The position numbers were made by a program, and so were the translations under genes. Under the pieces are notes generated by a model. The model had not been told where the DNA came from. It did no database searches and saw only the letters and a list, made by a program, of their open reading frames with translations. A DNA stretch of 64,000 bases from Streptomyces cathayae (GTDB taxonomy: Bacteria; Actinomycetota; Actinomycetes; Streptomycetales; Streptomycetaceae), in NCBI RefSeq assembly GCF_029760955.1, contig NZ_CP121682.1, positions 3,844,001 to 3,908,000 on the forward strand, given 5' to 3'. The stretch's first letter is position 1. Every line of letters starts with the position of its first letter. Positions 42,061 through 51,558 of the stretch are shown here, one piece after another.

Positions 42061-42497
42061 CACGGCCTCCTCGTCCGCCCCCGCGGCCTCCTTCGCGGCG
42101 GCCGCCGGCTCCTCCGCTGCGGATGCCGGCTTCTTCACGGCGGCCGCCGGTCCGGCGTCGTGGGCGCCGGGCAGGTGAACGCGGGGCGGGCGATCCGGGT
42201 GATCCGGGTGATCCGGGAGCCTCAGGCATCCCGGCACTCCGGATACCCGCCCCACGTTCACCTGTCCGGCCCCGGCACCTCGGCCGGGGAGATGCCTCCC
42301 GCCGCCGAACCGCCCCGCCACGAGCCGACCCCCGCACGCCTGCGCGACGCCCCGCCGGTGGCGCCCGTCGCCCCGGCGTGCCTGCTCGCACCCCGCGGCA
42401 CGCTCGCGTCCTGGCCGTCGCCCGCGCCGGGCGCGGGCCCGAGCGCGGATCACCGCAACCTCCCGCCGTGCGCCCTCGTCCTTGAGGGAGGATCTCC
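42061..42497. other. 437-bp gap with no convincing gene
   Basis: No coding frame with genome-like codon use and a ribosome site was seen. It contains a 19-bp inverted repeat (below) and a three-unit GATCCGGGT repeat at about 42192-42218. Functions are unknown. Confidence 0.5.
42172..42264. repeat. 19-bp inverted repeat with 55-bp loop
   Basis: Arm 42172-42190 (CAGGTGAACGCGGGGCGGG) pairs with 42246-42264 at 18 of 19 bases. The loop contains a 9-bp triple repeat. It may be a terminator, an element end pair or a structured RNA. Confidence 0.65.
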
Positions 42498-43556
42498 GTG
42501 TATCCCGGTGCATCCCACCCGCGAGCGGAAGGCCGGACGTTGGACACTGCGACTGCCGAGTGGGCGGCCACCCAGGACGACGCCGGACGCCACGACGCCG
42601 GACACCGCGGCGGCGGGCGACGGTTCGGCGCGTGGTGTGCGGCGCTGCTCTTCGCCGGGGTGAGCGCCGTCGTCGGCTGCCGGACCCTCGGCACCGACGG
42701 CGTCACCCCGGTGCCCCAGCTGCTCGCGTTCCTGCCCTGGCTGCTGGTGCCCACCGCCGCCGGGCTGCTGTGCACGGTGCTCGCCCGGTGGTGGACCGGC
42801 GCGGTGTGGGGCGTCGCCCTGCTCGGGCTGCTGGCCTGGTTCGTCGAGCCGTACGGGAAGACCGGCGCGCCCGCCGGGCCCCCCGTCGCCGAGCTGCGGG
42901 TCATGACCTCCAACGTCGAGTTCGGCCGGGCCGCCGAAGGGCTGGTCGACGCCGTGCTCCGGGAGAAACCCGACCTGGTGTTCGTCCAGGAGTGCGAGTA
43001 CACCTGCGACGCGGTGCTGAAGCGGGAGCTGGCGGCCGCCTATCCGCACCGGCGGGCCGTGGCGGGCGGCGGCTCCGAGGGCTCCGTCATCCTCAGCCGC
43101 TTCCCGCTCCGGGGCACCGACGGCGTCCCCGGCACCATGGGCATGCCCGGCGCCGTCGCCGACGTCGACGGACACGCGGTACGGCTCCAGCTCGCCCACC
43201 CCATGCCGCCGCTCCCCGGCCAGGTGGACCTCTGGCAGCGCGAGCTCGGCAGGCTGCGCGACGCGGCCGCCGCGGACCGGACGACCCCGACGGTGCTCGC
43301 CGGGGACTTCAACGCCTCCCAGGACCACGCCGCCTTCCGGCGCATCCTCGACACCGGCCTCAGCGACGCCGCCCGGCTGGACGGCTCGTACCGGATCCCG
43401 ACCTGGCCGGCCAGGACCACTCCGAGGTTCGGCGCCCAGATCGACCACGTGCTGGTGTCCGAGCGGTTCGCCGCGGACCGGGCCCGCTTCCTCGACCTCG
43501 CCGACACCGACCACCGCGCGCTGGTCGTCGACCTGACCCTGCACCGCGGCGGCTGA
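42498..43556 (+). CDS. Endonuclease/exonuclease/phosphatase (EEP) family membrane protein
   Basis: A 352-residue protein. Hydrophobic helices lie at about 45-65 and 70-115 (FGAWCAALLFAGVSAVVG; LLAFLPWLLVPTAAGLL; GVALLGLLAWFV). The EEP domain follows with RVMTSNVEFG near 134, Glu in FVQECEYT near 157, AGDFNASQD near 270, and the terminal IDHVLVS and DTDHRALV catalytic region near 315-345. The fold cleaves phosphodiesters of nucleic acids or lipids on the outer face. GTG 42498 follows GGAGGATCTCC. It converges with PhoX across a strong terminator. Confidence 0.85.
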   Translation: MYPGASHPRAEGRTLDTATAEWAATQDDAGRHDAGHRGGGRRFGAWCAALLFAGVSAVVGCRTLGTDGVTPVPQLLAFLPWLLVPTAAGLLCTVLARWWTGAVWGVALLGLLAWFVEPYGKTGAPAGPPVAELRVMTSNVEFGRAAEGLVDAVLREKPDLVFVQECEYTCDAVLKRELAAAYPHRRAVAGGGSEGSVILSRFPLRGTDGVPGTMGMPGAVADVDGHAVRLQLAHPMPPLPGQVDLWQRELGRLRDAAAADRTTPTVLAGDFNASQDHAAFRRILDTGLSDAARLDGSYRIPTWPARTTPRFGAQIDHVLVSERFAADRARFLDLADTDHRALVVDLTLHRGG

Positions 43557-43595
43557 CCCGGGCCCGGCCCGCGCCGCACCGCACCGCACCCGGAG

Positions 43596-43639
43596 ACGGA
43601 CGGGGTGCGGGCCCCCTCGGGAGCCCGCACCCCGTCCGT
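43596..43639. terminator. Bidirectional terminator between EEP gene and PhoX
   Basis: A perfect 17-base stem (43596-43612 with 43623-43639) around a ten-base loop sits between two convergent genes. Confidence 0.85.
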
Positions 43640-43701
43640 GTGCGTATCGGCAGCCGCCGACTCGGTCTCCGCCGATGCCGGCGTCGACTCAGGCGCAGGC
43701 G

Positions 43702-45783
43702 TCAGACGCCGATGTCCTGCCCGTCGGCACGCCACACGGCGACCACGGACGGCCGGACGTACGTGCCGGGTCCGTCGGGCCAGGTGCTGCCCGGATTGTC
43801 GACCGACGCCCCGTCCACCTCGCCCGGGTGCTGCACGGCGACCAGCACCCGCCGGTCCTGGATGATCGGGCCGCAGGTCTCCGCGCCCCTCGGCACGGTC
43901 AGGAACTGCTTCAGCTCACCGCGCCGCTCTCCGCGCGTGGCGACACCGAAGAGCCCGTCGTGCGAGCCAAGGGCGGCACCGTCGGTGGAGATCCACAGGT
44001 TGCCGTGGTCGTCGAAGGCGACGTTGTCCGGGCAGGAGATGGGGCTGACGGAGTCCTTGGGGAAACCGGCGAAGTACGTCGCCGGGTCCTGCGGGTCGCC
44101 CGCCACCAGGAACAGCGACCAGGCGAACTTCGTGCTCTCCGGCCGGTTCCAGCGCTCGGTCAGCTCCAGGATGTGGCCGTGCTTGTTCGCGTTGCGGGGG
44201 TTGGCCTCGTCCGCCTTGGGGTTCGAGCCGACACCGCGGTGGGAGTTGTTGGTCAGGGCGACGTAGACCTTGCCGGTGACCGGGTTGGGCTCGACGTCCT
44301 CGGGCCGGTCCATCTTGGTGGCGCCCACCTTGTCGCCGGCGAGGCGCGTGAAGACGAAGACCTCCTCGGCGGTCATGCCCTCGACGTGCGAGACGGCACC
44401 GCGGGCGGTGGCGGTGGCCAGCGGGATCCACTGACCGCTGCCGTCGAACTCGCCGTCCTTCGGGAGCTTGCCGGTGCCGTCGATCTCGAGGGCCGGCGAG
44501 TCACCGGTCAGCTTGGCGACGTACAGGGTGCCCTCGTCGAGCAGCGTGAGGTTGTGCTCGCGCGCGGCCCGGCTGTTGCCGTGCCTCATCCGCTTGCTGC
44601 CGACGAACTTGTAGATGTAGTCGAACCGCTCGTCGTCACCGGAGTAGATGACCGGACGCCCGTCGTGCGTCAGCCGCACGGTCGCGGCCTCGTGCTTGAA
44701 CCGGCCGAGCGCGGTGCGCTTGCGCGGGGTGGAGTCCGGGTCGTACGGGTCGAGTTCGACGACGTACCCGAAGCGGTGCACCTCGTTGGGCTCCCGCGCG
44801 AGGTCGAAGCGCTGATCGAAGCGCTCCCACTTGCGGCCGGAGGCACCGGTGCCGACCCCGTAGCGCTTGTCGGTGGCGCTGCTGCCGTTGGCGAAGTACT
44901 GGTTGAAGTTCTCCTCGGCGTGCAGCGTGGTGCCCCACGGGGTCGTGCCGCCGGCGCAGTTGTTGAGGGTGCCGAGCACCTTGCGGCCGGTCGGGTCGGC
45001 GGAGGTCTTCACCAGGTCGGACCCGGCAACGGGGCCGGTCAGGCGGAACTCGGAGGTGACCGTGAGACGCCGGTTGAGGTGGTGCCGGGTGACGGGCGTC
45101 AGCTTGCCGCTCTTCTTGTCCTCCTCGACGACGACCGCCGCGAGCCCGTGCGCGGCCCAGGCGATCTCCACCTGCTCACGGGTGGGGTTCTCGGAGTCGT
45201 AGTCGCGGAACATGAGGATCTCGTCGGTGTACTCGTGGTTGGCCACGAGCACCTGCCGGCCACGCTCGCCCTTGAGGGGGAGCAGCGCGAGGAAGTCGAC
45301 GTTGTACCCGAACTGCCCGGCCTGCGCGGCGGCGGTCTGGTTCTCGGGGTCGAAGGCGGGCGCTCCGCGCAGGATGGGCTCGCCCCAGCGGACGACGACG
45401 TTCTGGCGGTAGCCCTCCGGCACGGTGACGGCGTCGGCGGTGTTGGGCGCGACCGGCGTGAACCGCAGACCGCGGGCACCCTGCGCCTTGTTGTTGCCGT
45501 GGCCGTGGCCCTTCCCCGCCGCGGGCACCGCCTGGGCCTCGGGGGCACCGGCGAGGTTGACGGCGCCGGCACCGGCCGCGACGACCGTGACGGCGGCGGC
45601 GGCCCGCATCATCGAACGGCGGCTGAGGGCGTCGGAGATCACGTCACCGACGTACTCGTTGGAGCTGGTGTTGGGCACCTCGTGGAAGCAGGCGTCACCA
45701 CACCGGAAACGACAGGTCATGGCGGACCGGCCGCCGGGGTGCGAACCGGACGGCGTTCCGATCAACGGCAGCAGCTTGCGCAC
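43702..45783 (-). CDS. phoX: PhoX-family alkaline phosphatase, Tat-exported
   Basis: A 693-residue PhoX (DUF839) phosphatase. A Tat signal is visible as SRRSMMRAAAAVTVVAAGAG near 53-72, after an unusually long N-terminus. The catalytic beta-propeller has PxGT-type loops (e.g., LNNCAGGTTPWGTTLHAEEN near 275-294), NDERFDYIYKF, PEDVEPNPVTG near 485 and SCPDNVAFDDHGNLWISTDG near 580. It hydrolyses phosphomonoesters with Ca2+ (and Fe) outside the cell during phosphate shortage. GTG 45783 follows AAGGAGAGAAAAC. A PHO box lies 68-90 bases upstream. Confidence 0.9.
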   Translation of the reverse strand: MRKLLPLIGTPSGSHPGGRSAMTCRFRCGDACFHEVPNTSSNEYVGDVISDALSRRSMMRAAAAVTVVAAGAGAVNLAGAPEAQAVPAAGKGHGHGNNKAQGARGLRFTPVAPNTADAVTVPEGYRQNVVVRWGEPILRGAPAFDPENQTAAAQAGQFGYNVDFLALLPLKGERGRQVLVANHEYTDEILMFRDYDSENPTREQVEIAWAAHGLAAVVVEEDKKSGKLTPVTRHHLNRRLTVTSEFRLTGPVAGSDLVKTSADPTGRKVLGTLNNCAGGTTPWGTTLHAEENFNQYFANGSSATDKRYGVGTGASGRKWERFDQRFDLAREPNEVHRFGYVVELDPYDPDSTPRKRTALGRFKHEAATVRLTHDGRPVIYSGDDERFDYIYKFVGSKRMRHGNSRAAREHNLTLLDEGTLYVAKLTGDSPALEIDGTGKLPKDGEFDGSGQWIPLATATARGAVSHVEGMTAEEVFVFTRLAGDKVGATKMDRPEDVEPNPVTGKVYVALTNNSHRGVGSNPKADEANPRNANKHGHILELTERWNRPESTKFAWSLFLVAGDPQDPATYFAGFPKDSVSPISCPDNVAFDDHGNLWISTDGAALGSHDGLFGVATRGERRGELKQFLTVPRGAETCGPIIQDRRVLVAVQHPGEVDGASVDNPGSTWPDGPGTYVRPSVVAVWRADGQDIGV

Positions 45784-45851
45784 GTTTTCTCTCCTTGGAA
45801 ACCCGGGGTGTCAGCGTGACCGTAGGAGCACATACGTGCGGCAGCCGGGCG

Positions 45852-45873
45852 CCGGGGTGAACGGAGAGTGAAC
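45852..45873 (-). promoter_or_regulatory. PHO box (PhoP-binding site) upstream of phoX
   Basis: On the minus strand two direct 11-base units, GTTCACTCTCC and GTTCACCCCGG, match the Streptomyces PhoP consensus (GTTCACC-type repeats). They lie 68-90 bases before the phoX start, the expected place for phosphate-starvation induction. Confidence 0.8.
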
Positions 45874-45940
45874 CTGCGGAAGCATGAAGGGAGTTGCCGA
45901 AAGCACGGCGCGTCGGCGCGCGCGGGCCGGATAACGGCCT

Positions 45941-45970
45941 TGACAAGTGCGGCGCCCGATACCCGACCCT
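45941..45970 (+). promoter_or_regulatory. Candidate sigma70-type promoter for VWA gene
   Basis: TTGACA at 45941-45946 is followed 18 bases later by GACCCT (45965-45970), a poor -10. It lies 90 bases before the ATG at 46060. Only the -35 is convincing. Confidence 0.35.
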
Positions 45971-46059
45971 ACCCAAGATCGCCCACAAGGGCCGCTAACC
46001 TTACGTGTCCGTCCTGGCCAGGGATTGACGGGCTACAACTCACGCGAAGGGTTGCGCAC

Positions 46060-47883
46060 ATGGGCATTCTCACTCTCCTGCGGAACGCGTTCGGTCGGTC
46101 ACGCAGGGCGAACACCGCAGAGGCGGAGGGTGCGACGCCGGTCGCCGAAACGGACGGTGCGGAACAATCCGCCCGTGCGGACGAGGCGACCGCGGCCACC
46201 CCGACGCCGCCCGACCGGACCGACGAGCCCGCCGCGGCCGCACCGGCGGCCCCGAGGCTTCCGTCCCCCTCCCCCGAACCGACACCCACGCCGACGCCGA
46301 CGCCGACGGCCGAGGTCTCCGTCCCGGAACCCCGTTCCGACGAACACGACCTCGTCTCGGCGGCCTTCGACAACGCAACGCCCCCGACCCCCACCACCCC
46401 GGAGCCCAAGGCAGCCGAGCCCGAGGTCGCACCCGAGCCCGAGGCGAAGGCCGAGACCGAGGTCAAGGCCGAACCTGAGACCACCCCCGAAGCCGAGGTC
46501 CCCTCCGAAGCTGAGGCCACCCCCGAAGCCAAGGCGGATCCCGAGCCCGAAGCCGAGGCCGAGCCTGAGGCGAAGCCCGAGGCCAAGCCTGAGCCCGAGG
46601 CCACCCCCGAAGCCGAGGTCCCCTCCGAAACTGAGGTCCCCTCCGAAACTGAGGCCACCCCCGAAGCCAAGGCGGATCCCGAGCCCGAAGCCGAGGCCGA
46701 GCCTGAGGCGAAGCCCGAGGCCAAGTCTGAGCCCGCACCCGAAGCTGAGGTCACCCCCGAGGCGGAGGCGGAGGCGGATGCCGAGCCCGAGGTGGAGGCC
46801 GAGGTGGAGGCGAAGGCCGAGGTCGAATCCGTACTCGAGCCCGAGGCCAAGCCCGTACTCGAGCCCCGGACCGAGGTCGCACCCGAGCCGGAAGCGAAGC
46901 CTGAGGTCGCGGCCGAGGCAGAAAACTCGCCCGAGACCCCCGAGCCCTCGGCGGCCCCCGAGCCCGAGCCGAAGCCCGAGGCCGCAGCAGAGCCCAAGGC
47001 CGTAGCCGAGCCGGAGGCGGAGGCGGAGGCGGAGCCCGAGCCGAAGCCGATGACGGCTGCCGCCCCGGAAGCACAGCCGGAACCGGAGCCTGAGACCGCA
47101 CCCGCACCCGCACCCGCCGGTGGCGAGGACACCCCGCAGGGGCCACCCGCACCCGACAACGAAAGCCGCACGGGTGGTGCGGGTGGGAACCCCACCGAGG
47201 CCGAAGGCGAAGCCGAGGCCGAGCCGACCACCACCCCCTCGCTGCCGCAGGCACTCACCACCGCCCACACCACCGCCGCCGCCACCCTCGCGGAGCACAA
47301 CCTCACCGGCACCCGCGCCGCCGTCTACCTCGTACTCGACCGCTCCGCGTCCATGCGCCCGTACTACAAGGACGGCTCCGCACAGGCCCTCGCCGAGCAG
47401 ACCCTCGCCCTCGCCGCCCACCTCACCGCCGACCCCGAGGCCACCACGGTCAAGGTCGTCTTCTTCTCGACCGAGGTCGACGGCACCGGCGAGCTCACCC
47501 TCACCGACCACGAGAACAAGATCGACACCCTGCACGCCTCCCTCGGCCGCATGGGCCGGACCAGCTACCACGCGGCCGTGGCCGAGGTCCTCGCCCTGCA
47601 CGACAAGGCCGCCCCCGCGGGCACCCCCGCCCTGGTGGTCTTCCAGACGGACGGCGCCCCCGACGCGAAGACCCCCGCCACCCAGGCCCTCACCGAGGCG
47701 GCGAAGACCCACCCCGCGGTCTTCTTCTCCTTCGTCGCCTTCGGTGACCCGGAGAACAAGGCCTTCGACTACCTCCGCAAGCTCAAGACACCGAACACCG
47801 CCCACTTCCTCGCCGGCCCGTCCCCCCTGGAACTCACCGACAAGGAGCTCTACGAGGCCGTCCTGGAGTCCTGGCGCCCGTAG
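46060..47883 (+). CDS. VWA-domain protein with long acidic Glu/Pro/Ala repeat linker
   Basis: A 607-residue protein. A short basic N-terminus ([11 protein letters not shown]) is followed by some 370 residues of Glu/Pro/Ala/Lys repeats ([20 protein letters not shown] type). The C-terminal 190 residues are a von Willebrand A domain with an apparently intact [13 protein letters not shown] (DxSxS) near 425-432, Thr/Ser in GRTSYHAA near 507 and QTDGAPD near 532. It resembles TerF-type tellurite/VWA proteins. It should bind Mg2+ and a protein partner. ATG 46060 follows GCGAAGGG. A perfect 77-base internal repeat is present. A strong terminator follows. Confidence 0.82.
   Translation: MGILTLLRNAFGRSRRANTAEAEGATPVAETDGAEQSARADEATAATPTPPDRTDEPAAAAPAAPRLPSPSPEPTPTPTPTPTAEVSVPEPRSDEHDLVSAAFDNATPPTPTTPEPKAAEPEVAPEPEAKAETEVKAEPETTPEAEVPSEAEATPEAKADPEPEAEAEPEAKPEAKPEPEATPEAEVPSETEVPSETEATPEAKADPEPEAEAEPEAKPEAKSEPAPEAEVTPEAEAEADAEPEVEAEVEAKAEVESVLEPEAKPVLEPRTEVAPEPEAKPEVAAEAENSPETPEPSAAPEPEPKPEAAAEPKAVAEPEAEAEAEPEPKPMTAAAPEAQPEPEPETAPAPAPAGGEDTPQGPPAPDNESRTGGAGGNPTEAEGEAEAEPTTTPSLPQALTTAHTTAAATLAEHNLTGTRAAVYLVLDRSASMRPYYKDGSAQALAEQTLALAAHLTADPEATTVKVVFFSTEVDGTGELTLTDHENKIDTLHASLGRMGRTSYHAAVAEVLALHDKAAPAGTPALVVFQTDGAPDAKTPATQALTEAAKTHPAVFFSFVAFGDPENKAFDYLRKLKTPNTAHFLAGPSPLELTDKELYEAVLESWRP
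46511..46725 (+). repeat. 77-bp in-frame direct repeat inside VWA gene
   Basis: Bases 46511-46587 reappear at 46649-46725 (138 bases later, 46 codons) in the Glu/Pro/Ala linker. The copies appear identical and encode a [24 protein letters not shown] segment. Likely slippage or recombination has varied linker length. Confidence 0.8.
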
Positions 47884-47912
47884 CCCCACGGGGGGCACCC
47901 CCAGCACGTCCC

Positions 47913-47956
47913 GCGCCGCCCGCTTCTCAGCACGTAGAACGAGAAGCGGGCGGCGC
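47913..47956 (+). terminator. Terminator after VWA gene
   Basis: GCGCCGCCCGCTTCTC (47913-47928) pairs perfectly with GAGAAGCGGGCGGCGC (47941-47956) around a twelve-base loop. Confidence 0.88.
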
Positions 47957-48013
47957 ACCCGTGTCGGCTACGATTTGGAGATTCCGTACGTTTCAACCTG
48001 GGAGCAGCCTCCG

Positions 48014-49741
48014 ATGGCTCGACACCTCATCACCAGCGCCCTTCCGTACATCAACGGGATCAAGCACCTGGGCAACATGGTGGGGTCCATGCTCCCGGCG
48101 GACGTCTACTCCCGTTACCTGCGCCAGCGCGGCCACGAGGTCCTGTACATCTGCGCGACCGACGAGCACGGCACCCCCGCCGAACTGGCGGCGAAGGAGC
48201 AGGGCCTCCCGGTCGACACGTTCTGCGCGCAGGCGCACGACGCGCAGAAGGCGGTCTACGACGGCTTCGACCTCGCCTTCGACCACTTCGGCCGCAGTTC
48301 GTCACCGCAGAACGTCGAGATCACCCAGCACTTCGCCCGCCGCCTGAACGAGAACGGTTTCATCGAGGAACGCTCGATCCGGCAGGTCTACAGCCCGGCC
48401 GACGGCCGCTTCCTCCCGGACCGCTACGTGGAGGGCACCTGCCCCCACTGCGGCTACGACAAGGCCCGCGGCGACCAGTGCGAGAACTGCACGCGCGTAC
48501 TCGACCCGACCGACCTGCTCGACCCGCGTTCGGCGATCTCCGGTTCCACGGACCTGGAGGTCCGCGAGACCAAGCACCTCTTCCTCCTCCAGTCGAAGCT
48601 CCAGCACGAGGTCGAGGAGTGGGTCGCCCGGCACGAGGAGGAGTGGCCCCACCTGGCGGCCTCCATCGCCCGCAAGTGGCTGACCGAGGGCCTGCACGAC
48701 CGTTCGATCACCCGTGACCTGGACTGGGGCGTCCCGGTGCCGGCCGACACCTGGCCGGAGCTGGCGGCCGAGGGCAAGGTCTTCTACGTCTGGTTCGACG
48801 CCCCGATCGAGTACATCGCCGCGACGAAGGAGTGGGCGGACTCCGCTCCCGAGGGCGAGACCCGGGACTGGAAGTCCTGGTGGTACGAGGTGGACGACAC
48901 CGTCCGTTACACGGAGTTCATGGCGAAGGACAACGTCCCCTTCCACACGGTGATGTTCCCGGCCACCCAGCTGGGAGTCCGCGAGCCGTGGAAGAAGGTC
49001 GACTACGTCAAGGCCTTCAACTGGCTGACGTACTACGGCGGCAAGTTCTCCACCTCCCAGAAGCGGGGCGTCTTCACCGACCAGGCGCTGGACATCCTCC
49101 CGGCGGACTACTGGCGGTACTTCCTCATCGCCAACGCGCCCGAGTCGGACGACTCGTCCTTCACCTGGGAGCACTTCACCGCCACGGTGAACAAGGACCT
49201 GGCCGACACCCTCGGCAACTTCGTCAACCGCGTCCTGTCCTTCTCGAAGAAGCGCTTCGGCGAGGCGGTCCCGGCGGGCGGCGAGCCCGGCGAGGCGGAG
49301 ACCCGGCTCGGCGAGGAGATCGCCGGGCTCCTCGCGGAGTACGAGTCCCAGATGGAGGCCAAGCAGTTCCGCAAGTCGGCGGCCGCGCTGCGCGCCCTGT
49401 GGTCCGCGGGCAACTCCTACCTGGAGGAGAAGGCCCCCTGGCTGGAGATCAAGACCGACCAGGACGCCGCCGCCCTCACCCTGCGCACGGCGATGAACCT
49501 GATCCGCCTGTACGCGGTGGTGTCGGAACCGTTCATCCCGACGGCCGCGGCCGCGATGCGCCGGACGTTCTCCCTCACCGACGACACGGCGACCTGGGTC
49601 ACCGCCGAGGAGGCCCGTACGCTCACGTCGCTCCCCGCCGGCACCCCCTTCACCGTCCCGCCGGTCCTCTTCGCCAAGCTGACGGACGAGGACCTGGAGG
49701 CGTACAAGGAGCGCTTCGGCGGCGAGCCGGAGTCCGCGTAA
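48014..49741 (+). CDS. metG: Methionyl-tRNA synthetase
   Basis: A 575-residue class I synthetase that charges tRNA-Met. The HIGH motif is HLGN in [11 protein letters not shown] (11-21), the zinc knuckle [17 protein letters not shown] is near 142-158 and the KMSKS-equivalent is FSTS in KFSTSQKRG near 342. The anticodon-binding helical domain covers about 410-540. The C-terminal tRNA-binding EMAP domain of E. coli MetG is missing, as usual in actinobacteria. ATG 48014 follows GGGAGCAGCCTCCG. It is followed by a hairpin terminator and a PH-domain gene. Confidence 0.97.
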   Translation: MARHLITSALPYINGIKHLGNMVGSMLPADVYSRYLRQRGHEVLYICATDEHGTPAELAAKEQGLPVDTFCAQAHDAQKAVYDGFDLAFDHFGRSSSPQNVEITQHFARRLNENGFIEERSIRQVYSPADGRFLPDRYVEGTCPHCGYDKARGDQCENCTRVLDPTDLLDPRSAISGSTDLEVRETKHLFLLQSKLQHEVEEWVARHEEEWPHLAASIARKWLTEGLHDRSITRDLDWGVPVPADTWPELAAEGKVFYVWFDAPIEYIAATKEWADSAPEGETRDWKSWWYEVDDTVRYTEFMAKDNVPFHTVMFPATQLGVREPWKKVDYVKAFNWLTYYGGKFSTSQKRGVFTDQALDILPADYWRYFLIANAPESDDSSFTWEHFTATVNKDLADTLGNFVNRVLSFSKKRFGEAVPAGGEPGEAETRLGEEIAGLLAEYESQMEAKQFRKSAAALRALWSAGNSYLEEKAPWLEIKTDQDAAALTLRTAMNLIRLYAVVSEPFIPTAAAAMRRTFSLTDDTATWVTAEEARTLTSLPAGTPFTVPPVLFAKLTDEDLEAYKERFGGEPESA

Positions 49742-49758
49742 CGACCGCGCACCACCGA

Positions 49759-49796
49759 CGTCAGGGCCCGGGAACAAAGGTTCCCGGGCCCTGACG
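49759..49796 (+). terminator. Terminator after metG
   Basis: CGTCAGGGCCCGGGAAC (49759-49775) pairs perfectly with 49780-49796 around the loop AAAG, 18 bases after the metG stop. Confidence 0.9.
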
Positions 49797-49843
49797 CGTC
49801 CGTTAGCGTCGCGGTACGACCACGCCACTCAGGGGGAGCACTC

Positions 49844-50209
49844 ATGGCACTGTTCGGCAACGCACACAGCATCGACCCGGCATCGGCGCAGCAGGACTAC
49901 GCCCGTCTCCTGGGCCACGGCGAACAGGTGCACGCCGCCTACCTGCTGATCCGCGACACCATCCTCTTCACCGACCGCCGGCTGATCCTGATCGACAAGC
50001 AGGGCATCACCGGCAAGAAGACCGAGTACCACTCGATCCCGTACCGCAGCATCAGCCACTTCGCCGTCGAGACCGCCGGCCACTTCGACCTCGACGCCGA
50101 ACTGAAGATCTGGCTCTCGGGCTCCCCGACCCCCGTCCAGAAGACCTTCACCAAGGGCGTCGACATCTACGAGGTCCAGGCCATCCTCACCCAGTTCGTG
50201 ACCCGCTGA
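49844..50209 (+). CDS. PH-domain (bPH) protein
   Basis: A 121-residue single-domain bacterial pleckstrin-homology protein. The N-terminal helix (SIDPASAQQDYARLL) precedes strands such as ILFTDRRLILIDKQGITGKK and SIPYRSISHFAVETA; ELKIWLSG and the C-terminal helix YEVQAILTQFV complete it. Function unknown; bPH proteins often act as oligomeric scaffolds. ATG 49844 follows GGGGGAGCACTC. A partial second copy of bases 49988-50213 lies at 55230-55404. Confidence 0.85.
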   Translation: MALFGNAHSIDPASAQQDYARLLGHGEQVHAAYLLIRDTILFTDRRLILIDKQGITGKKTEYHSIPYRSISHFAVETAGHFDLDAELKIWLSGSPTPVQKTFTKGVDIYEVQAILTQFVTR

Positions 50210-50323
50210 CCCGGACGAAGCCCACCGCCCCCACCACGACCACAACCGGGTCTCGGAAACCGACGTCACGCACAGCCCCGGATCGACCAACAACATCCCA
50301 CGGGGCGATGCGCAGTCGAAGGG

Positions 50324-50533
50324 TCAGCTTCCCGACGCGTGTGCCACGAAGTCGGCCCACGCGCCGGGCGTGAGCACCAGGCGGGGGCCGTCGACGCTCT
50401 TGGAGTCGCGGACGTGCACGGTGCCGGGGGTGAGAGCAAACTCGACGCAGGAGTTGCCGTCGTTGCCGCTGCTGTAACTGCTCTTGAACCACGCCAGCTC
50501 GGAGGCGTCCCCGGCAGCGGTCTTGCGGATCAT
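50324..50533 (-). CDS. DUF397-domain protein
   Basis: A 69-residue protein of the DUF397 family: WFKSSYSSGNDGNSCVEFAL near 15-34 is the family signature, with VRDSKSVDGPRL and the C-terminal W-A-D-FV core. DUF397 proteins in actinobacteria are co-encoded with Scr1-type HTH regulators and HATPase anti-sigma-like proteins. Its ATG overlaps the Scr1 stop by four bases (50530-50533), so expression is coupled. Function is unresolved; proposals include a toxin-like or developmental regulator role. Confidence 0.92.
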   Translation of the reverse strand: MIRKTAAGDASELAWFKSSYSSGNDGNSCVEFALTPGTVHVRDSKSVDGPRLVLTPGAWADFVAHASGS

Positions 50534-51405
50534 GTCTCCCCCAGCAGTTGTCCGACGAAGGCCAGCGACTCCCGTGGCGAGAGAGCCTGAGCCCGGATGG
50601 TGCCATACCGCAGCTCAAGAACGCGCAGGTGTTTGGGTTCCGAAGTCGGCCGACCGTTGAACGCGCCGTCCGAGCGGCCCACTGCCGATCCGTCTGCGAA
50701 CTTCAGCAGCTCGATCTTGCCGTCCATGCCGGAGTGCGTCTCGCAGTTCAGCGGCATCACCTGAAGAACAACGTTGTGCAGCCGACCCACCTCCAACAGA
50801 CGTTCGAGCTGCTGGCGCAACACCATTGTGCCCCCGATCGGACGGCGCAGGGCCGCCTCTTCCAGGACGAAGCTGAGCGCGGGCGCGGGTGACCGCTCGT
50901 AGATCGACGAACGAGCCGCGCGTGCGGCCACCATCCGCTCCACCTCATCCGGGGAGTAGGGAGGCTGCATGGCTTCGAACAGGGCGCGTGCGTGGCCGGG
51001 GACCTGCAGAAGTCCGTTGATGCCGTTGCTCTCGTAGATGCCGATCTCTACCGCCTGGGCCTCCAGCTTGGCCAGCTCCCGAACTGTTTTCGGATACCGG
51101 ACCTTCTTCACGTCCTCCCAGGCCGCCGCGATGAGTCCGCCCGCGTCCAGCACCTCGTCGGCCCTGTCCAGGTACTCCTGTCGGGGGATCCGCTTGCCGC
51201 CCTCAACCTTGTGGACGAGGTCGTCCCCGTACCCGACCGCCGCCGCGAAGTCGGCGACCCGCATCCCCACGGCCTCCCGCCGCAGCCTCAACTGCCGACC
51301 CACCGTGGCGAGAACGGCCACGCCCCACTCGTCGTCCGGGTCCACCTCCCACCCCGGTTCGTCCGCCTCGGTCCGGAGCCGTACCGCCTCGCCGTCCACC
51401 GACAT
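50530..51405 (-). CDS. Scr1-family HTH transcriptional regulator
   Basis: A 291-residue regulator. An XRE-type HTH is near residues 35-90 (LATVGRQLRLRREAVGMRVA, then DFAAAVGYGDDLVHKVEGGKR in parts). The rest is the DUF5753 module (YESNGINGLLQVPGHARALF near 130; VLEEAALRRPIGGTMVLRQQ near 185). It partners DUF397 in WhiJ/AbaA-like loci. ATG 51405 follows AGGGGTGCGGT. It is coupled to the DUF397 gene. It is divergent from the HATPase gene, with 150 bases between for promoters and operators. Confidence 0.9.
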   Translation of the reverse strand: MSVDGEAVRLRTEADEPGWEVDPDDEWGVAVLATVGRQLRLRREAVGMRVADFAAAVGYGDDLVHKVEGGKRIPRQEYLDRADEVLDAGGLIAAAWEDVKKVRYPKTVRELAKLEAQAVEIGIYESNGINGLLQVPGHARALFEAMQPPYSPDEVERMVAARAARSSIYERSPAPALSFVLEEAALRRPIGGTMVLRQQLERLLEVGRLHNVVLQVMPLNCETHSGMDGKIELLKFADGSAVGRSDGAFNGRPTSEPKHLRVLELRYGTIRAQALSPRESLAFVGQLLGET

Positions 51406-51558
51406 ACCGCACCCCTCTGCCGTACCGCCGTGCCGTAACGCCCTTGCCGGCAGGCCGGTTTCCGACGGTCCGGACAGCGGCCGACAAGCCCCGACAGTCA
51501 CCCTACGTGTCGATACTGTCACTGTTCACAGTAAGCACGTCCGGCCACTCTCGGTGAG

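Noticed and set aside
46511..46725. Direct repeats considered as a CRISPR array or integration site
   Set aside because: The repeats are in frame inside a Glu/Pro/Ala coding region with no spacers; slippage or unequal recombination explains them.
46099..47958. Minus-strand Gly/Leu/Arg-rich frame opposite the VWA linker
   Set aside because: It is a mirror of the Glu/Pro/Ala codon repeats (LGLRLGLG pattern) and has no ribosome site.
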